A stretch of DNA of 64,000 nt from Pantoea agglomerans NBRC 102470. GTDB lineage: Bacteria; Pseudomonadota; Gammaproteobacteria; Enterobacterales; Enterobacteriaceae. The stretch covers positions 124,001-188,000 of the forward strand of contig NZ_BCZA01000007.1 in the NCBI RefSeq assembly GCF_001598475.1, in the 5' to 3' direction. The translations under genes and the position numbers were made by a program. Shown here in pieces: positions 1 to 8,081 of this stretch (positions are counted from its first letter, which is position 1; each line of letters opens with the position of its first letter). Below the pieces are notes generated by a model that ran no database searches, was not told where the DNA came from, and saw nothing but the letters and a program-made list of their open reading frames with translations.

Positions 1-239
1 GGATTAAGTTTAATGGCAAGCGCAATGAGATTTATATCAGCCAGCGCGAATCGAAGAAGGTGCTGCAGCTGGATGGCACCACCTATGAGGTGAAAAACAG
101 CTGGTCATTTAATAGCCATCCCAACAGTCTGCTGGTCTCACCGGACGGGCAGACCCTGTTCGTCACCCTGAAGCAGGGCTTCAATGACGATCACAGCAGT
201 CAGGGGCTGGATGGCGTGGCGCGTATCACACTGCAATAA
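1..239 (+). CDS. YncE-like beta-propeller protein, C-terminal fragment
   Basis: The gene enters from the left edge, so its start is missing. The frame beginning at base 3 is open to the TAA at 237-239 and gives about 78 residues. Visible are blade-type repeats: a YISQRES stretch, LDGTTYEVKNSW, then HPNSLLVSPDGQTLFVTLKQ, which are typical of the last blades of YncE-type seven-bladed propellers. In E. coli YncE is a periplasmic protein of uncertain role. The signal peptide cannot be seen here. Other YVTN or PQQ-like propellers are possible. The next gene is convergent and is separated by a stem-loop. Confidence 0.6.
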   Translation, partial: IKFNGKRNEIYISQRESKKVLQLDGTTYEVKNSWSFNSHPNSLLVSPDGQTLFVTLKQGFNDDHSSQGLDGVARITLQ

Positions 240-263
240 GAAAAGGCGGCATCGCTGCCGCCT
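238..263 (-). terminator. Rho-independent terminator of the yghU-DUF1330 transcript
   Basis: A 7-bp stem (GGCGGCA/TGCCGCC at 245-262) is followed on the minus strand by a T-rich run (complement of 238-244). It lies just past the DUF1330 stop codon and between two convergent genes. Confidence 0.75.
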
Positions 264-269
264 GCATCT

Positions 270-563
270 TTACTTAGCCACACCTTCTACCAGCACCACG
301 CGATAGTTCGCGCCTTTCAGACGGTGCGCTTTGGCAGCCTGATATTCCGGGCTGTCATACCAGGCATGTGCGGCTTCGCGGCTCGCGAATTCCAGAATCA
401 CCACGCCTTCCGCTTCCTGTCCTTCCAGCGTTTCCAGTTCGCCATAAAAGGCGAGAGGATTGATCTGATGATCGCCGCGAGCCTCGCCCGCTTTCTCGGC
501 ATAGATCGCCATTTCGTCCTGGTTCAGGGTGTTATCACGAATAAATACAACATATGCACTCAC
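270..563 (-). CDS. DUF1330 family protein (dimeric alpha/beta barrel type)
   Basis: This encodes 97 residues when started at the GTG at 563-561, which reads MSAYVVFIRD and is preceded by AAGGAGAG. A longer reading would run into yghU and has no ribosome site. The sequence has the DUF1330 pattern: an N-terminal beta strand, a central FYGELETLEGQEAEGVVILEF strand pair, then AAHAWYDSPEYQAAKAHR and a final VVLVEG strand. Family members are small dimeric ferredoxin-fold proteins without a proven general reaction. The ribosome site overlaps the yghU stop, so the gene is probably co-transcribed behind yghU. Confidence 0.85.
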   Translation of the reverse strand: MSAYVVFIRDNTLNQDEMAIYAEKAGEARGDHQINPLAFYGELETLEGQEAEGVVILEFASREAAHAWYDSPEYQAAKAHRLKGANYRVVLVEGVAK

Positions 564-573
564 AGATCTCTCC

Positions 574-1437
574 TTAAGCTTTTTTATCCTGGGTTTTGGT
601 ATCGAAGTCAGCGGCATCATGACGCTCGTGCAGCTGATCGGCCGGGTCGCCCATGACACGATTGACCTTGCGGCCACGAATTACAGCAGGTCGCAGCGCG
701 ATCTCTTTCGCCCAGCGCACTACATTTTTATAGGACTGCACATCCAGGAATTCGGCACCGCCATACTGATCATTCAGCACCATGTTGCCGTACCACGGCC
801 AGGTGGCGATATCAGCGATGGTGTAGTCATCACCGGCCAGATAGCGGTTATCTGCCAGCTGACGATCCAGCACGTCGAGCTGACGCTTCGCTTCCAGCGT
901 GAAGCGGTTAATGGCGTACTCAATTTTTTCTGGCGCGTAGTGATAGAAATGACCGAAACCACCGCCGAGGTAAGGCGCTGAGCCCTGTAACCAGAAGAGC
1001 CAGTTCAGGGTTTCGGTGCGGCCAGCGATATCTTTCGGCAGGAAGTAGCCATACTTCTCCGCAAGATAGAGCAGGATGTTGCCCGATTCAAATACCCGAA
1101 TCGGCGGCGTTGCTGAGTGGTCGCTCAGCGCCGGGATTTTCGAGTTCGGGTTTACGTCGACAAAACCGCTGGAGAACTGATCGCCTTCGCCGATACGGAT
1201 CAGCCAGGCATCATATTCCGCATCGTTGACGTTAAGCGCCAGCAGTTCTTCCAGCAGGATGGTCACTTTCTGGCCGTTAGGCGTGCCAAGCGAATAGAGC
1301 TGTAAAGGATGCTTGCCGACCGGCAACGCTTTTTCATGGGTGGGACCAGCGAACGGACGATTAGTTTTAGCGCCGTTACCTTTGGCTTCAGGGTCCCAGG
1401 TCCAGACTTTTGCGGGCTGATATGCATTTTCCGACAT
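574..1437 (-). CDS. yghU: Glutathione-dependent disulfide-bond oxidoreductase YghU
   Basis: The product is 287 residues (E. coli YghU 288), starting at MSENAYQPAK. It belongs to the Nu-class glutathione-S-transferase-like family, which binds two glutathiones and has disulfide-bond reductase activity. An N-terminal extension precedes the thioredoxin-like domain (LYSLGTPNGQKVTILLEE, then the NPNSKIPAL and FESGNILLYLAEKYG glutathione-site motifs). The C-terminal all-helical domain contains DYTIADIATWPWYG. The frame is open upstream, but the upstream residues are low-complexity and lack family similarity, so the ATG at 1437 is preferred. DUF1330 follows 10 bp downstream and probably shares its transcript. 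Confidence 0.95.
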   Translation of the reverse strand: MSENAYQPAKVWTWDPEAKGNGAKTNRPFAGPTHEKALPVGKHPLQLYSLGTPNGQKVTILLEELLALNVNDAEYDAWLIRIGEGDQFSSGFVDVNPNSKIPALSDHSATPPIRVFESGNILLYLAEKYGYFLPKDIAGRTETLNWLFWLQGSAPYLGGGFGHFYHYAPEKIEYAINRFTLEAKRQLDVLDRQLADNRYLAGDDYTIADIATWPWYGNMVLNDQYGGAEFLDVQSYKNVVRWAKEIALRPAVIRGRKVNRVMGDPADQLHERHDAADFDTKTQDKKA

Positions 1438-1619
1438 AATGAAAGTTCGCCTTATGGTGTGGTATTGGTCTGGAGTGTAGCAGGTGCTGCGAAGGGGGTT
1501 TAACTCTGCTGGCTGCGCAAGGCCGTGCTGCAGGGGGCTGATGTCAGGCGGGCAGCGGCACAGGAGAAAAGTGAATAAAAGTGTGTCAGGCAGGTGGTTC
1601 GTTATCCTGAGCGGAGGTG

Positions 1620-1647
1620 GCCGTGCAGTCAGCAGCGACTGCACGGC
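1620..1647. other. Perfect 11-bp stem-loop after the epimerase gene
   Basis: GCCGTGCAGTC and GACTGCACGGC flank a 6-base loop, immediately downstream (on the minus strand) of the stop codon at 1656. There is no T-run, so it may be an mRNA 3'-end protector or a weak terminator rather than a classical one. Confidence 0.5.
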
Positions 1648-1655
1648 AGGCAGGG

Positions 1656-2534
1656 TTACAGCAGTTCACGCTCAATCAGTTCGCGGGTTTCTACCGCCTG
1701 AACCTTCATCTTTTCCGGGTAGCCAAACAGAGACGCCGCGATGATCGGTTCACCGCCGACTTTATAACTGCGGGTGGCAAAGCCGGTGTCGCGCAGCGTT
1801 TTAAACAGGGTGTCGAAGTCCACTTCGCCTTCGCCCACGCCGACATGCTGGTGAATGGTGGCATCCACCCCTGGCGGGTTAACGATGTAGCGACAGTGTT
1901 TTGTATGGTTCATGGTGTCGGCGATCAGCATGTGTGACAGATCGTCACCGGCATACTCCAGCATCGGTTTCACATCACCTTTGCCTTTGTCATAAAAGAA
2001 AGTGTGTGGTGCGCTGTAGATATACTTCACGTTATCGCTGCGAAACGACTTCACGATATCCACAGTTTCGTTGTTCTCTTCGCAGAAATCCCACGGATGG
2101 GCCTGGATTTCGACGCGGATGCCTTCACGTTCGATGATCGGCAGCAGCTCTTCCATGGAGCGATAGAACATCTCTTCACAGATTTCCGGCTCGTTAGGCG
2201 TGCCGGAGAGTTCGGTGTTGATCACCTGCACACCCATCTCAACCGCGATCTCGATCATCCGCTTCCAGTTCTTCACCGCCGCCTGACGACGCAGCTCATC
2301 CGGGCCGGACCAGCGATAGACCACAATAAACGAGGAGATCTCCAGCCCGGTGGCGTTTAACGCATTCTTATACTCGGTGATGATTTCACGGCTGGCTTTA
2401 GGATGCTTATAAAACGGGTTGATCTGCGGATGCGGCGACTGTTCGATATATTTGTATCCCCAGTCGGCCACCTGATGAACCATACGGGTGATGCCTAAAT
2501 CTTTAATCACATCCACATCAAAAGCGATTTTCAT
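1656..2534 (-). CDS. Sugar phosphate isomerase/epimerase, IolH-like TIM barrel
   Basis: The product is 292 residues of the xylose-isomerase-like TIM-barrel (AP-endonuclease 2 fold) family. Closest recognisable relatives are IolH-type proteins: the stretches YKYIEQSPHP, VVYRWSGPDE, INTELSGTP, MEELLPIIEREGI, ADTMNH and NPPGVDATIHQHVGVGEGEVD all fit that group. The acidic and histidine residues in these motifs are the expected metal ligands. The substrate cannot be read from sequence. It lies 18 bp downstream of a Gfo/Idh/MocA dehydrogenase gene and is very likely its operon partner, so it may isomerise or epimerise a keto-sugar or keto-cyclitol made by that enzyme. Confidence 0.85.
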   Translation of the reverse strand: MKIAFDVDVIKDLGITRMVHQVADWGYKYIEQSPHPQINPFYKHPKASREIITEYKNALNATGLEISSFIVVYRWSGPDELRRQAAVKNWKRMIEIAVEMGVQVINTELSGTPNEPEICEEMFYRSMEELLPIIEREGIRVEIQAHPWDFCEENNETVDIVKSFRSDNVKYIYSAPHTFFYDKGKGDVKPMLEYAGDDLSHMLIADTMNHTKHCRYIVNPPGVDATIHQHVGVGEGEVDFDTLFKTLRDTGFATRSYKVGGEPIIAASLFGYPEKMKVQAVETRELIERELL

Positions 2535-2552
2535 CTTTCTGCTCCGGGCACA

Positions 2553-3596
2553 TTAAGGTTGCTGTTCTTCATTGAAGGTCACGCCAATCTGCTGCCTGAC
2601 GTTGTCCATCGCGGCCAGGGTGGTAATCGCCTGGTCAAGCGAATGGATGGGTGAATCGATCCGGTTCTGACCGATACACCAGGCGAAGTGGTTAATTTCA
2701 TGACAGAGCTGTTCATAGCGGCTGGCAGGCTCCTGCCACTGCAGGCGATGACGCCGATCGCTGGAGGTCAGGGTGAAGTTACCGGGCGCATAGAACTGGC
2801 CCGCCAGTTCCAGCGTGGCCTCGCGTCCGGCGATCACCGCGCCGCCTGGCGTGTTGCTGAACAGGGTGGTATTCAGCACCGAATGCATGCCGTGCTGATG
2901 GGTAAACAGCATCGACGTCTGACCGTTTACACGCCCATCCGGGACGGACTGGCCCCGGGCGACGATCGTGTCAGGCGCACCGCCGCCAACAAACACGCTA
3001 AGCGCCACCAGATAGCTGCCCAGATCCAGCATCGGGCCGCCCGCCAGATCGGCATTGAAGATGCGATGGTCCGGGGTGAAAAACTCGCCATGATCGGCAA
3101 TCAGGGTGTGAACATCGCCGAGCACGCCATCCTCCAGCAGCTGACGGATAACGTCATATTTCGGTGTGAAGTTGCACCACATCGCCTCCATACAGAGCAG
3201 GTTCGCGGCAGCTGCGGCCTGTTTAAGCTGTGTCGCCTGTTGAGCATTCAGCGCCAGCGGCTTTTCAATCAGCAGATGCTTTCCGGCGGCAATCGCGCGC
3301 AGACCATCGGGAAAATGGTGGTTGTGGGGCGTGGCGATATAGACCGCATCAACATCCTCCCGCGCCAGCAGCACGTCGATACTGCCCGTGGCATGGCTGA
3401 TTGACCATTTGTCAGCAAAGGCCTGCGCTTTTGCCGGGTCACGCGCAGCCACCGCCGTGATCTGCTGGTGGGTATGCTTGCGCAGTGCATGGGCAAAATG
3501 GTCGGCGATCCAGCCCGGCCCGATAATGCCCCAGCGCAACTGTGGTACCTGGCTGGCAGCGGTCAGGCGTGGAACCGGAAGCGTTGAAGGGAACAT
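2553..3596 (-). CDS. Gfo/Idh/MocA family NAD(P)-dependent oxidoreductase
   Basis: The product is 347 residues. The N-terminal Rossmann domain starts with WGIIGPGWIADHF (about residues 22-34), and the signature EKPLALN (about 116-122) marks the catalytic-lysine region. The C-terminal alpha/beta domain carries LDLGSYLVAL. Such enzymes oxidise sugars or cyclitols at a ring carbon. The start is supported by AAGGAAAAG just upstream. It is the first gene of the leftward pair, divergent from the LacI-type regulator; an operator-like palindrome lies about 165 bp upstream and a possible -10 (TATAGT, complement of 3651-3656) closer in. The substrate is unknown. Confidence 0.88.
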   Translation of the reverse strand: MFPSTLPVPRLTAASQVPQLRWGIIGPGWIADHFAHALRKHTHQQITAVAARDPAKAQAFADKWSISHATGSIDVLLAREDVDAVYIATPHNHHFPDGLRAIAAGKHLLIEKPLALNAQQATQLKQAAAAANLLCMEAMWCNFTPKYDVIRQLLEDGVLGDVHTLIADHGEFFTPDHRIFNADLAGGPMLDLGSYLVALSVFVGGGAPDTIVARGQSVPDGRVNGQTSMLFTHQHGMHSVLNTTLFSNTPGGAVIAGREATLELAGQFYAPGNFTLTSSDRRHRLQWQEPASRYEQLCHEINHFAWCIGQNRIDSPIHSLDQAITTLAAMDNVRQQIGVTFNEEQQP

Positions 3597-3759
3597 AACT
3601 TTTCCTTTTATACGTGCAGGCAGGTGCTGCTCAGGGCTCCACTATAGAAAGCCCGCCGTCGTCGCTCTAACCTTTTAATGATGTAATCCCATCAACCCGA
3701 TCGGCGCAGGATTTTTATCCGTTTTAGCAAATGGGCGTTTTAAAGAGAATGCAGAAAGA

Positions 3760-3774
3760 AATGAATGTTTCATT
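3760..3774. promoter_or_regulatory. Operator-like palindrome in the divergent promoter region
   Basis: AATGAATGTTTCATT is a 15-bp near-perfect palindrome (one mismatched pair beside the centre). It matches two palindromes on the far side of the regulator gene (5026-5040, 5051-5063). The 327-bp gap 3597-3923 also holds TCTATCAAATAAATGA (3806-3821) and TCTCAGACAACA (3856-3867), both with counterparts near 5020-5050. Likely bound by the LacI-type protein encoded at 3927. Confidence 0.6.
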
Positions 3775-3926
3775 TTGCGAGGACGATCAAGATTAACGCT
3801 GAATTTCTATCAAATAAATGAGAGGAAATGGCTTTGCCGCGATAGAGTGTTGATGTCTCAGACAACAGAATATTTAGGCGTAGCCGTCAGCCAGCGCTAC
3901 AGAGAGCAGAAGCAGGGAGAAGGATG

Positions 3927-4952
3927 ATGTCAAAAGTGACGATGACCGCTATTGCGCAGGCGGCGGGCGTGGGCGTGGCCACCGTGGATCGGGTGCTGAA
4001 TGGACGCGCGCCGGTGCGCAGCGTGACCGAGCAGAAAGTGCTGGCTGCGGCCCGCGAGCTGGGCTATCACCTGACGCAGGCACACATCCGGACAACATCG
4101 CCGCTCGCTGCGGCAACAGTTCGCGTGAGCTTTATCCTGCTGCCTGCCCGTTATTCGTTTTATCAGCAGCTAGGCGAGGTGCTGAAACAGCAGCTGAAGG
4201 CGCAGCAGCCACAGGGCAGCGAACCTGAATTCTGCTGGCATGATATTCATGAAGTGGAGGCGGTGGCGCACTCGCTGCGTCTGCTGGCACAGCGCAGTGA
4301 TGTGATTGCGCTGGTGGCGCTGGATCATCCGCTGATTCGTCACGCGATTCAGGATGTGTCCCGACTGGGCGTACGGGTTTACGCGCTCTTTTCTGATTTC
4401 TCGCCCTGTGAGCATGCGGGGTTTATCGGCATTGATAATCAGAAAGCGGGACGTACGGCGGCCTGGATGGCACAGCATCTGCTGCGTCAGCCGGGATGCG
4501 TTGGGGTGCTGCTGGGCGATCACCGCTTTACCTGCCAGGAGAGCAGCGAGATCAGTTTCCGCTCTTACCTGCGCGAGTCAGGCATCAGCCAGCGGGTACT
4601 GGAACCGTTAAAAACGCATGAGTCGGGTGAAGGGGGCTATCAGGCGACCCGGCAGTTGCTGGACACCCATGATGATCTGGTGATGATTTATGCGCCCTGC
4701 GGCGGCATAGAGGGCGTGGTGCAGGCGCTGCGTGACAGCGGACGCAGGCAGATCGATCTGCTGTGCCACGGTCCGCTGCCCGGCGATGAGCTGGCGCTGA
4801 TTGATGGCACCATTACGCTGATGTTGCGCCATCGTATTGATGCCATGGCTGCGGCGGTGATCGCCACCTGCCTCAACAGCCGGATGGAACAGCGCGACCA
4901 TTTTGCTCAGGTGACCGTACCCTTTGAAATCGTGACGCGTGAAAACCTGTAG
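3927..4952 (+). CDS. LacI-family transcriptional regulator of the catabolic cluster
   Basis: The product is 341 residues from the second of two adjacent ATGs (3924, 3927); the site GGGAGAAGG is better spaced for 3927. A LacI-type helix-turn-helix opens the protein: MTAIAQAAGVGVATVDRVLN, then VRSVTEQKVLAAARELGYH. The canonical hinge (PNxxAR) is not recognisable; the linker reads LTQAHIRTTSPLAAA. A periplasmic-binding-protein-like effector domain follows. The gene sits between two divergent dehydrogenase/isomerase pairs and is flanked by matching palindromes, so it is inferred to be their local, probably autoregulated, regulator. The ligand is unknown. Confidence 0.88.
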   Translation: MSKVTMTAIAQAAGVGVATVDRVLNGRAPVRSVTEQKVLAAARELGYHLTQAHIRTTSPLAAATVRVSFILLPARYSFYQQLGEVLKQQLKAQQPQGSEPEFCWHDIHEVEAVAHSLRLLAQRSDVIALVALDHPLIRHAIQDVSRLGVRVYALFSDFSPCEHAGFIGIDNQKAGRTAAWMAQHLLRQPGCVGVLLGDHRFTCQESSEISFRSYLRESGISQRVLEPLKTHESGEGGYQATRQLLDTHDDLVMIYAPCGGIEGVVQALRDSGRRQIDLLCHGPLPGDELALIDGTITLMLRHRIDAMAAAVIATCLNSRMEQRDHFAQVTVPFEIVTRENL

Positions 4953-4974
4953 AAAGAGCAGGTTAGCGGGTATT

Positions 4975-4990
4975 TGATAGAAAACTATCA
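4975..4990. promoter_or_regulatory. 16-bp perfect inverted repeat after the regulator gene
   Basis: TGATAGAAAACTATCA follows the regulator stop by 22 bp. Its CTATCA half also occurs in TCTATCAAA blocks at 3806 and 5016. It could be another protein-binding site or a weak hairpin; it lacks a following T-run. Confidence 0.4.
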
Positions 4991-5025
4991 TATAAAGAAA
5001 TATTTAAACGCGATCTCTATCAAAA

Positions 5026-5063
5026 AATGAAACTTTCATTGTTGTCTGAGATGAAATTTTCAT
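5026..5063. promoter_or_regulatory. Tandem operator-like palindromes upstream of the rightward pair
   Basis: AATGAAACTTTCATT (5026-5040) and ATGAAATTTTCAT (5051-5063) are both perfect odd-length palindromes of the form ATGAAA-N-TTTCAT. Their centres are 24 bp apart, slightly over two helical turns. The bases between them include TGTTGTCTGAGA (5040-5051), the exact reverse complement of 3856-3867. The position, 40-77 bp before the start codon at 5103, suits repression by the adjacent regulator. Confidence 0.65.
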
Positions 5064-5102
5064 TTGATACTGCCAGCAGTTCTCACTGCACAGGCAGATA
5101 TC

Positions 5103-6020
5103 ATGACCTTTCACATTGCTAATGCGCCCTGTAGCTGGGGCGTCGACGATCCCGCTAATCCCTGGCTGCCGCCATGGCAGAAAGTCCTGACCGAGGCCGC
5201 TCAGGCTGGCTATCCCAGTATCGAACTTGGCCCCTGGGGCTATCTGCCAGCGGATGCAGCCGAACTGACCCGGCAGCTTAATGCGCATCAGCTTTCGCTG
5301 GTGGCGGGTACGATTTTTGATGATTTGGTCAGTGAAGCGCATTTCCCTGAACTGGTCACGCTCACCCACAACCTGTGCCGTACCCTGGCCAGCGTACCAG
5401 CCGCCGTCAAAACGCCCGGCGCCAGCGCGCCTTATCTGGTGGTCATCGACTTCGGGAATCCGGAGCGGGCGAAATATGCCGGTCAGTCAGAAAAAGCGCC
5501 ACGGCTCTCCGCTGACGACTGGCAGCGCATGATGCGACACATCACCATTCTGAGTGAGATTGCCTGGCAGGAGTATGGCGTGCGACCGGTGATCCATCCG
5601 CATGCGGGCGGCTGCATTGAGTTTGCCGATGAGCTTGCGCGGCTGGTCAGTGATATTCCGCATCAGGTGGCTGGTTTATGTCTGGATACCGGCCATCTCT
5701 ATTACGCCGGGATGGATCCGGTCGCTTCACTGCAACAGTACTGGACCCGCATCGATTACCTCCACTTCAAAGACGTTAACCAGCGGGTCTGGCGAGACGC
5801 CCTCTCTCGCGGACTCGACTTTTTCACTGCCTGCGCGCAGGGGGTGATGTGTCCGCTGGGGCAGGGCGCAATTGACTATCCGGCGGTGCGCGCACTGCTG
5901 ACTGAGCGTAACTATCAGGGCTGGATCACCATCGAACAGGAGCGTGATCCGCGCCATGCCGACACCAGTCTGCGGGATGTTAAAGCCAGCCTGGACTATC
6001 TCCGATCAACAGGATTTTGA
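5103..6020 (+). CDS. Sugar phosphate isomerase/epimerase, IolE-like TIM barrel
   Basis: The product is 305 residues starting MTFHIANAPCSWGVDDP, which matches the usual N-terminus of IolE-type (inosose dehydratase-like) TIM barrels. Upstream codons of the open frame overlap the operators and are not used. Probable metal-site motifs are IELGPWG (about 40-46), VIHPHAGGCIE (about 163-173), CLDTGHL (about 193-199), DYLHFKDV (about 218-225) and ITIEQERD (about 275-282). The next gene starts 10 bp downstream, with its ribosome site over this stop codon, so the two are one operon. Substrate unknown; dehydration, isomerisation or epimerisation of a keto-sugar or inosose are all possible. Confidence 0.85.
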   Translation: MTFHIANAPCSWGVDDPANPWLPPWQKVLTEAAQAGYPSIELGPWGYLPADAAELTRQLNAHQLSLVAGTIFDDLVSEAHFPELVTLTHNLCRTLASVPAAVKTPGASAPYLVVIDFGNPERAKYAGQSEKAPRLSADDWQRMMRHITILSEIAWQEYGVRPVIHPHAGGCIEFADELARLVSDIPHQVAGLCLDTGHLYYAGMDPVASLQQYWTRIDYLHFKDVNQRVWRDALSRGLDFFTACAQGVMCPLGQGAIDYPAVRALLTERNYQGWITIEQERDPRHADTSLRDVKASLDYLRSTGF

Positions 6021-6030
6021 GGACAACAGC

Positions 6031-7200
6031 ATGATTAACGGTAAAAAAGCGGCTAATCGCTCGCTGCGCTGGGGCATGATCGGCGGCGGCGGCACCAGCC
6101 AGATTGGCTATATCCATCGCTCTGCGGCACAGCGTGACGGAAACTTTGTGCTGCTGGCGGGGGCGTTTGATATTGATGCCGCACGCGGGCGTGAGTTTGG
6201 TCAGGCGCTGGGTGTGGCACCGGACCGCTGTTATCCCGATTATGCCAGCCTGTTCGCCGGGGAAGCCGCGCGTGAAGATGGCATTGAGGCGGTGTCTGTC
6301 GCCACGCCTAATAATACTCATTTCGCCATTTGCCGCGCGGCGCTTAATGCCGGGCTGCATGTGGTGTGCGAGAAGCCCCTCTGTTTTACGGTCGAAGAGG
6401 CGGATGAGCTGGAGCAGCTGAGCCGGGAGAAGCAGAAGGTTGTTGGCGTCACCTACGGTTACGCCGGGCATCAGCTGGTTCATCAGGCCAGGGAGATGAT
6501 CGCCGAAGGGGCTCTGGGTGAGATCCGCATCGTTAACATGCAGTTTGCCCACGGCTTCCATAATGAGGCGGTGGAGTTGCAGAGTGAAAGCACCCGCTGG
6601 CGGGTCGATCCGCGCTTTGTCGGCCCGAGTTACGTGTTAGGCGACCTGGCGACGCATCCGTTGTTTATCGCAGAAACGATGTTGCCACAGCTGAAAGTGA
6701 CCCGTCTGCTCTGTTCGCGTCAGAGCTTTGTCGCGTCGCGTGCGCCGCTGGAGGATAACGCCTTTGTGATGATGGAGTATGACAACGGCGCGGTCGGCAC
6801 GTTATGGGCGTCGGCGGTGAATGCCGGATCGATGCACGGGCAGAAGATTCGGGTCGTCGGATCGAAAGCCAGTCTGGAGTGGTGGGATGAGCAGCCGAAC
6901 CAGTTGCGCTATGAAGTGCAGGGCGAGCCAGTGCGCATTCTGGAGCGCGGCATGGGCTATCTTAATCCGCGCGCGCTGGAAGAGGACCGCATTGGCGGAG
7001 GGCATACCGAGGGGTTATTTGAAGCCTGGTCCAATCTTTATCGTCGCTTCGCACTGGCGATGGATGCCACCGATCGCCGTGACACCGACTTCCTGCAGGA
7101 TTTCTGGTATCCCGACGTGCATGCCGGATTAATGGGCGTGCGCTGGGTCGCGCAGTGCGTGAAATCGGCGGATGCCGGTGCAGTGTGGGTGGCGTGCTGA
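6031..7200 (+). CDS. Gfo/Idh/MocA family oxidoreductase, long form
   Basis: The product is 389 residues from the ATG at 6031, preceded by GAGG overlapping the previous stop. The nucleotide-binding loop is GMIGGGGTSQIGYIHR and the signature CEKPLCFT marks the catalytic region. The second domain has DPRFVGPSYVLGDLATHPLFIAE, a histidine-containing active-site segment. It is about 40 residues longer than the dehydrogenase at 2553 and clearly a different subgroup, so the cluster appears to use two distinct oxidoreductases. Expected reaction: NAD(P)-linked oxidation or reduction of a sugar or cyclitol. The substrate cannot be deduced. Confidence 0.88.
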   Translation: MINGKKAANRSLRWGMIGGGGTSQIGYIHRSAAQRDGNFVLLAGAFDIDAARGREFGQALGVAPDRCYPDYASLFAGEAAREDGIEAVSVATPNNTHFAICRAALNAGLHVVCEKPLCFTVEEADELEQLSREKQKVVGVTYGYAGHQLVHQAREMIAEGALGEIRIVNMQFAHGFHNEAVELQSESTRWRVDPRFVGPSYVLGDLATHPLFIAETMLPQLKVTRLLCSRQSFVASRAPLEDNAFVMMEYDNGAVGTLWASAVNAGSMHGQKIRVVGSKASLEWWDEQPNQLRYEVQGEPVRILERGMGYLNPRALEEDRIGGGHTEGLFEAWSNLYRRFALAMDATDRRDTDFLQDFWYPDVHAGLMGVRWVAQCVKSADAGAVWVAC

Positions 7201-7265
7201 AGCAGAGGGCGAGCCACAGGATGTGGCGAGTGTATCGAACCTTCGATAACGGGTTCGTTCCACAA

Positions 7266-7290
7266 AAGCAAAAACCCGCCAGAGGCGGGT
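7266..7290 (-). terminator. Terminator of tRNA-Phe
   Basis: ACCCGCC/GGCGGGT stem (7274-7290) with a run of T on the minus strand, 11 bp past the CCA end of the tRNA. Confidence 0.85.
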
Positions 7291-7300
7291 TCTTTAAATA

Positions 7301-7376
7301 TGGTGCCCGAACCCGGAATCGAACCAGGGACACGGGGATTTTCAATCCCCTGCTCTACCGACTGAGCTATTCGGGC
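7301..7376 (-). tRNA. pheU: tRNA-Phe (GAA anticodon)
   Basis: The 76-base minus-strand sequence begins GCCCGAATAGCTCAG and ends with an encoded CCA. The anticodon loop reads ATTGAAAAT (GAA anticodon), the D-loop GTCGGTAGAGC and the T-arm GGTTCGATTCC. Acceptor stems GCCCGAA/TTCGGGC pair fully. E. coli has pheU at the same place, next to yjdC-dsbD. Confidence 0.97.
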
Positions 7377-7483
7377 AACGGGGCGCATTAAACCGTAAAG
7401 GCCGCGGGTCGTCAACGGCTTTCACTAAAAAACCCCTGGAAACGTGACTGATTGCCTGATTTTCAGTCAAAGCGGGTAAAACC

Positions 7484-8059
7484 TCAGGCCAGCGCGCCAT
7501 TTTTACGGCACAGCGCGATGCTGTAAACATCCTCCGCCAGCCGCTGTGCGGTGGCGACATCCTGCACATTGCGCTTCACCAGCAGCTTGCTGAGGCAGCC
7601 TTCAAGAATCAGCTCCATCTGATCGGCCACCATGCTGGGGTTGTCCAGCGCCTGCTCCACCAGAATGTCGTGGGTGAACTGCCATGAGCCGCGTTTCTGC
7701 TGTTCGGCTAGTTGATGGATGGGCTGATCGGGCTGCGGGTAGAAGCTGCAGGCGGCGATAAACAGGCAGCCAGGAAAGCGTCCTTTGCTGACCTGCTCAC
7801 TCAGGACCTCATAGCGTGCCATGAGCTTCTGGTCGGGCGACAGCGATTCATCCAGCAGGATCTGGCGTCGCCAGGTATCAATCTGCTGCCCGTGATAGCG
7901 CAGTGCATCGTAGAGCAGGGCGTCACGATCGGGCCAGAACTGCTGAAGCTGGTCACGGGTTAATTCGGATCCCGCCAGGGTTTCCAATGAGAGGGTGGCG
8001 GCGAGGCCGTTCTGTTCAAGCACATTCAATGCATGCTCGAGTATCTGTTCACGCTGCAA
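7484..8059 (-). CDS. yjdC: TetR/AcrR-family regulator YjdC
   Basis: The product is 191 residues, the same length as E. coli YjdC, if the TTG at 8059-8057 is used; GAGGAGAG precedes it. The N-terminus LQREQILEHALNVLEQNG aligns with the family start, while upstream codons do not. The helix-turn-helix is degenerate, as in the E. coli protein. The C-terminal part holds FWPDRDALLYDALRY and the conserved GCLFIAACSFYP and QMELILEGCLSKLLV segments. It lies downstream of dsbD and cutA on the same strand, separated from dsbD by a stem-loop. Target genes are not known. Confidence 0.9.
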   Translation of the reverse strand: MQREQILEHALNVLEQNGLAATLSLETLAGSELTRDQLQQFWPDRDALLYDALRYHGQQIDTWRRQILLDESLSPDQKLMARYEVLSEQVSKGRFPGCLFIAACSFYPQPDQPIHQLAEQQKRGSWQFTHDILVEQALDNPSMVADQMELILEGCLSKLLVKRNVQDVATAQRLAEDVYSIALCRKNGALA

Positions 8060-8081
8060 GTGACTCTCCTCTGGTATGCAG

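Noticed and set aside
7301..7376. Duplicated tRNA-Phe 3' end as an attachment site
   Set aside because: No second copy of the tRNA 3' sequence was noticed elsewhere in the window.
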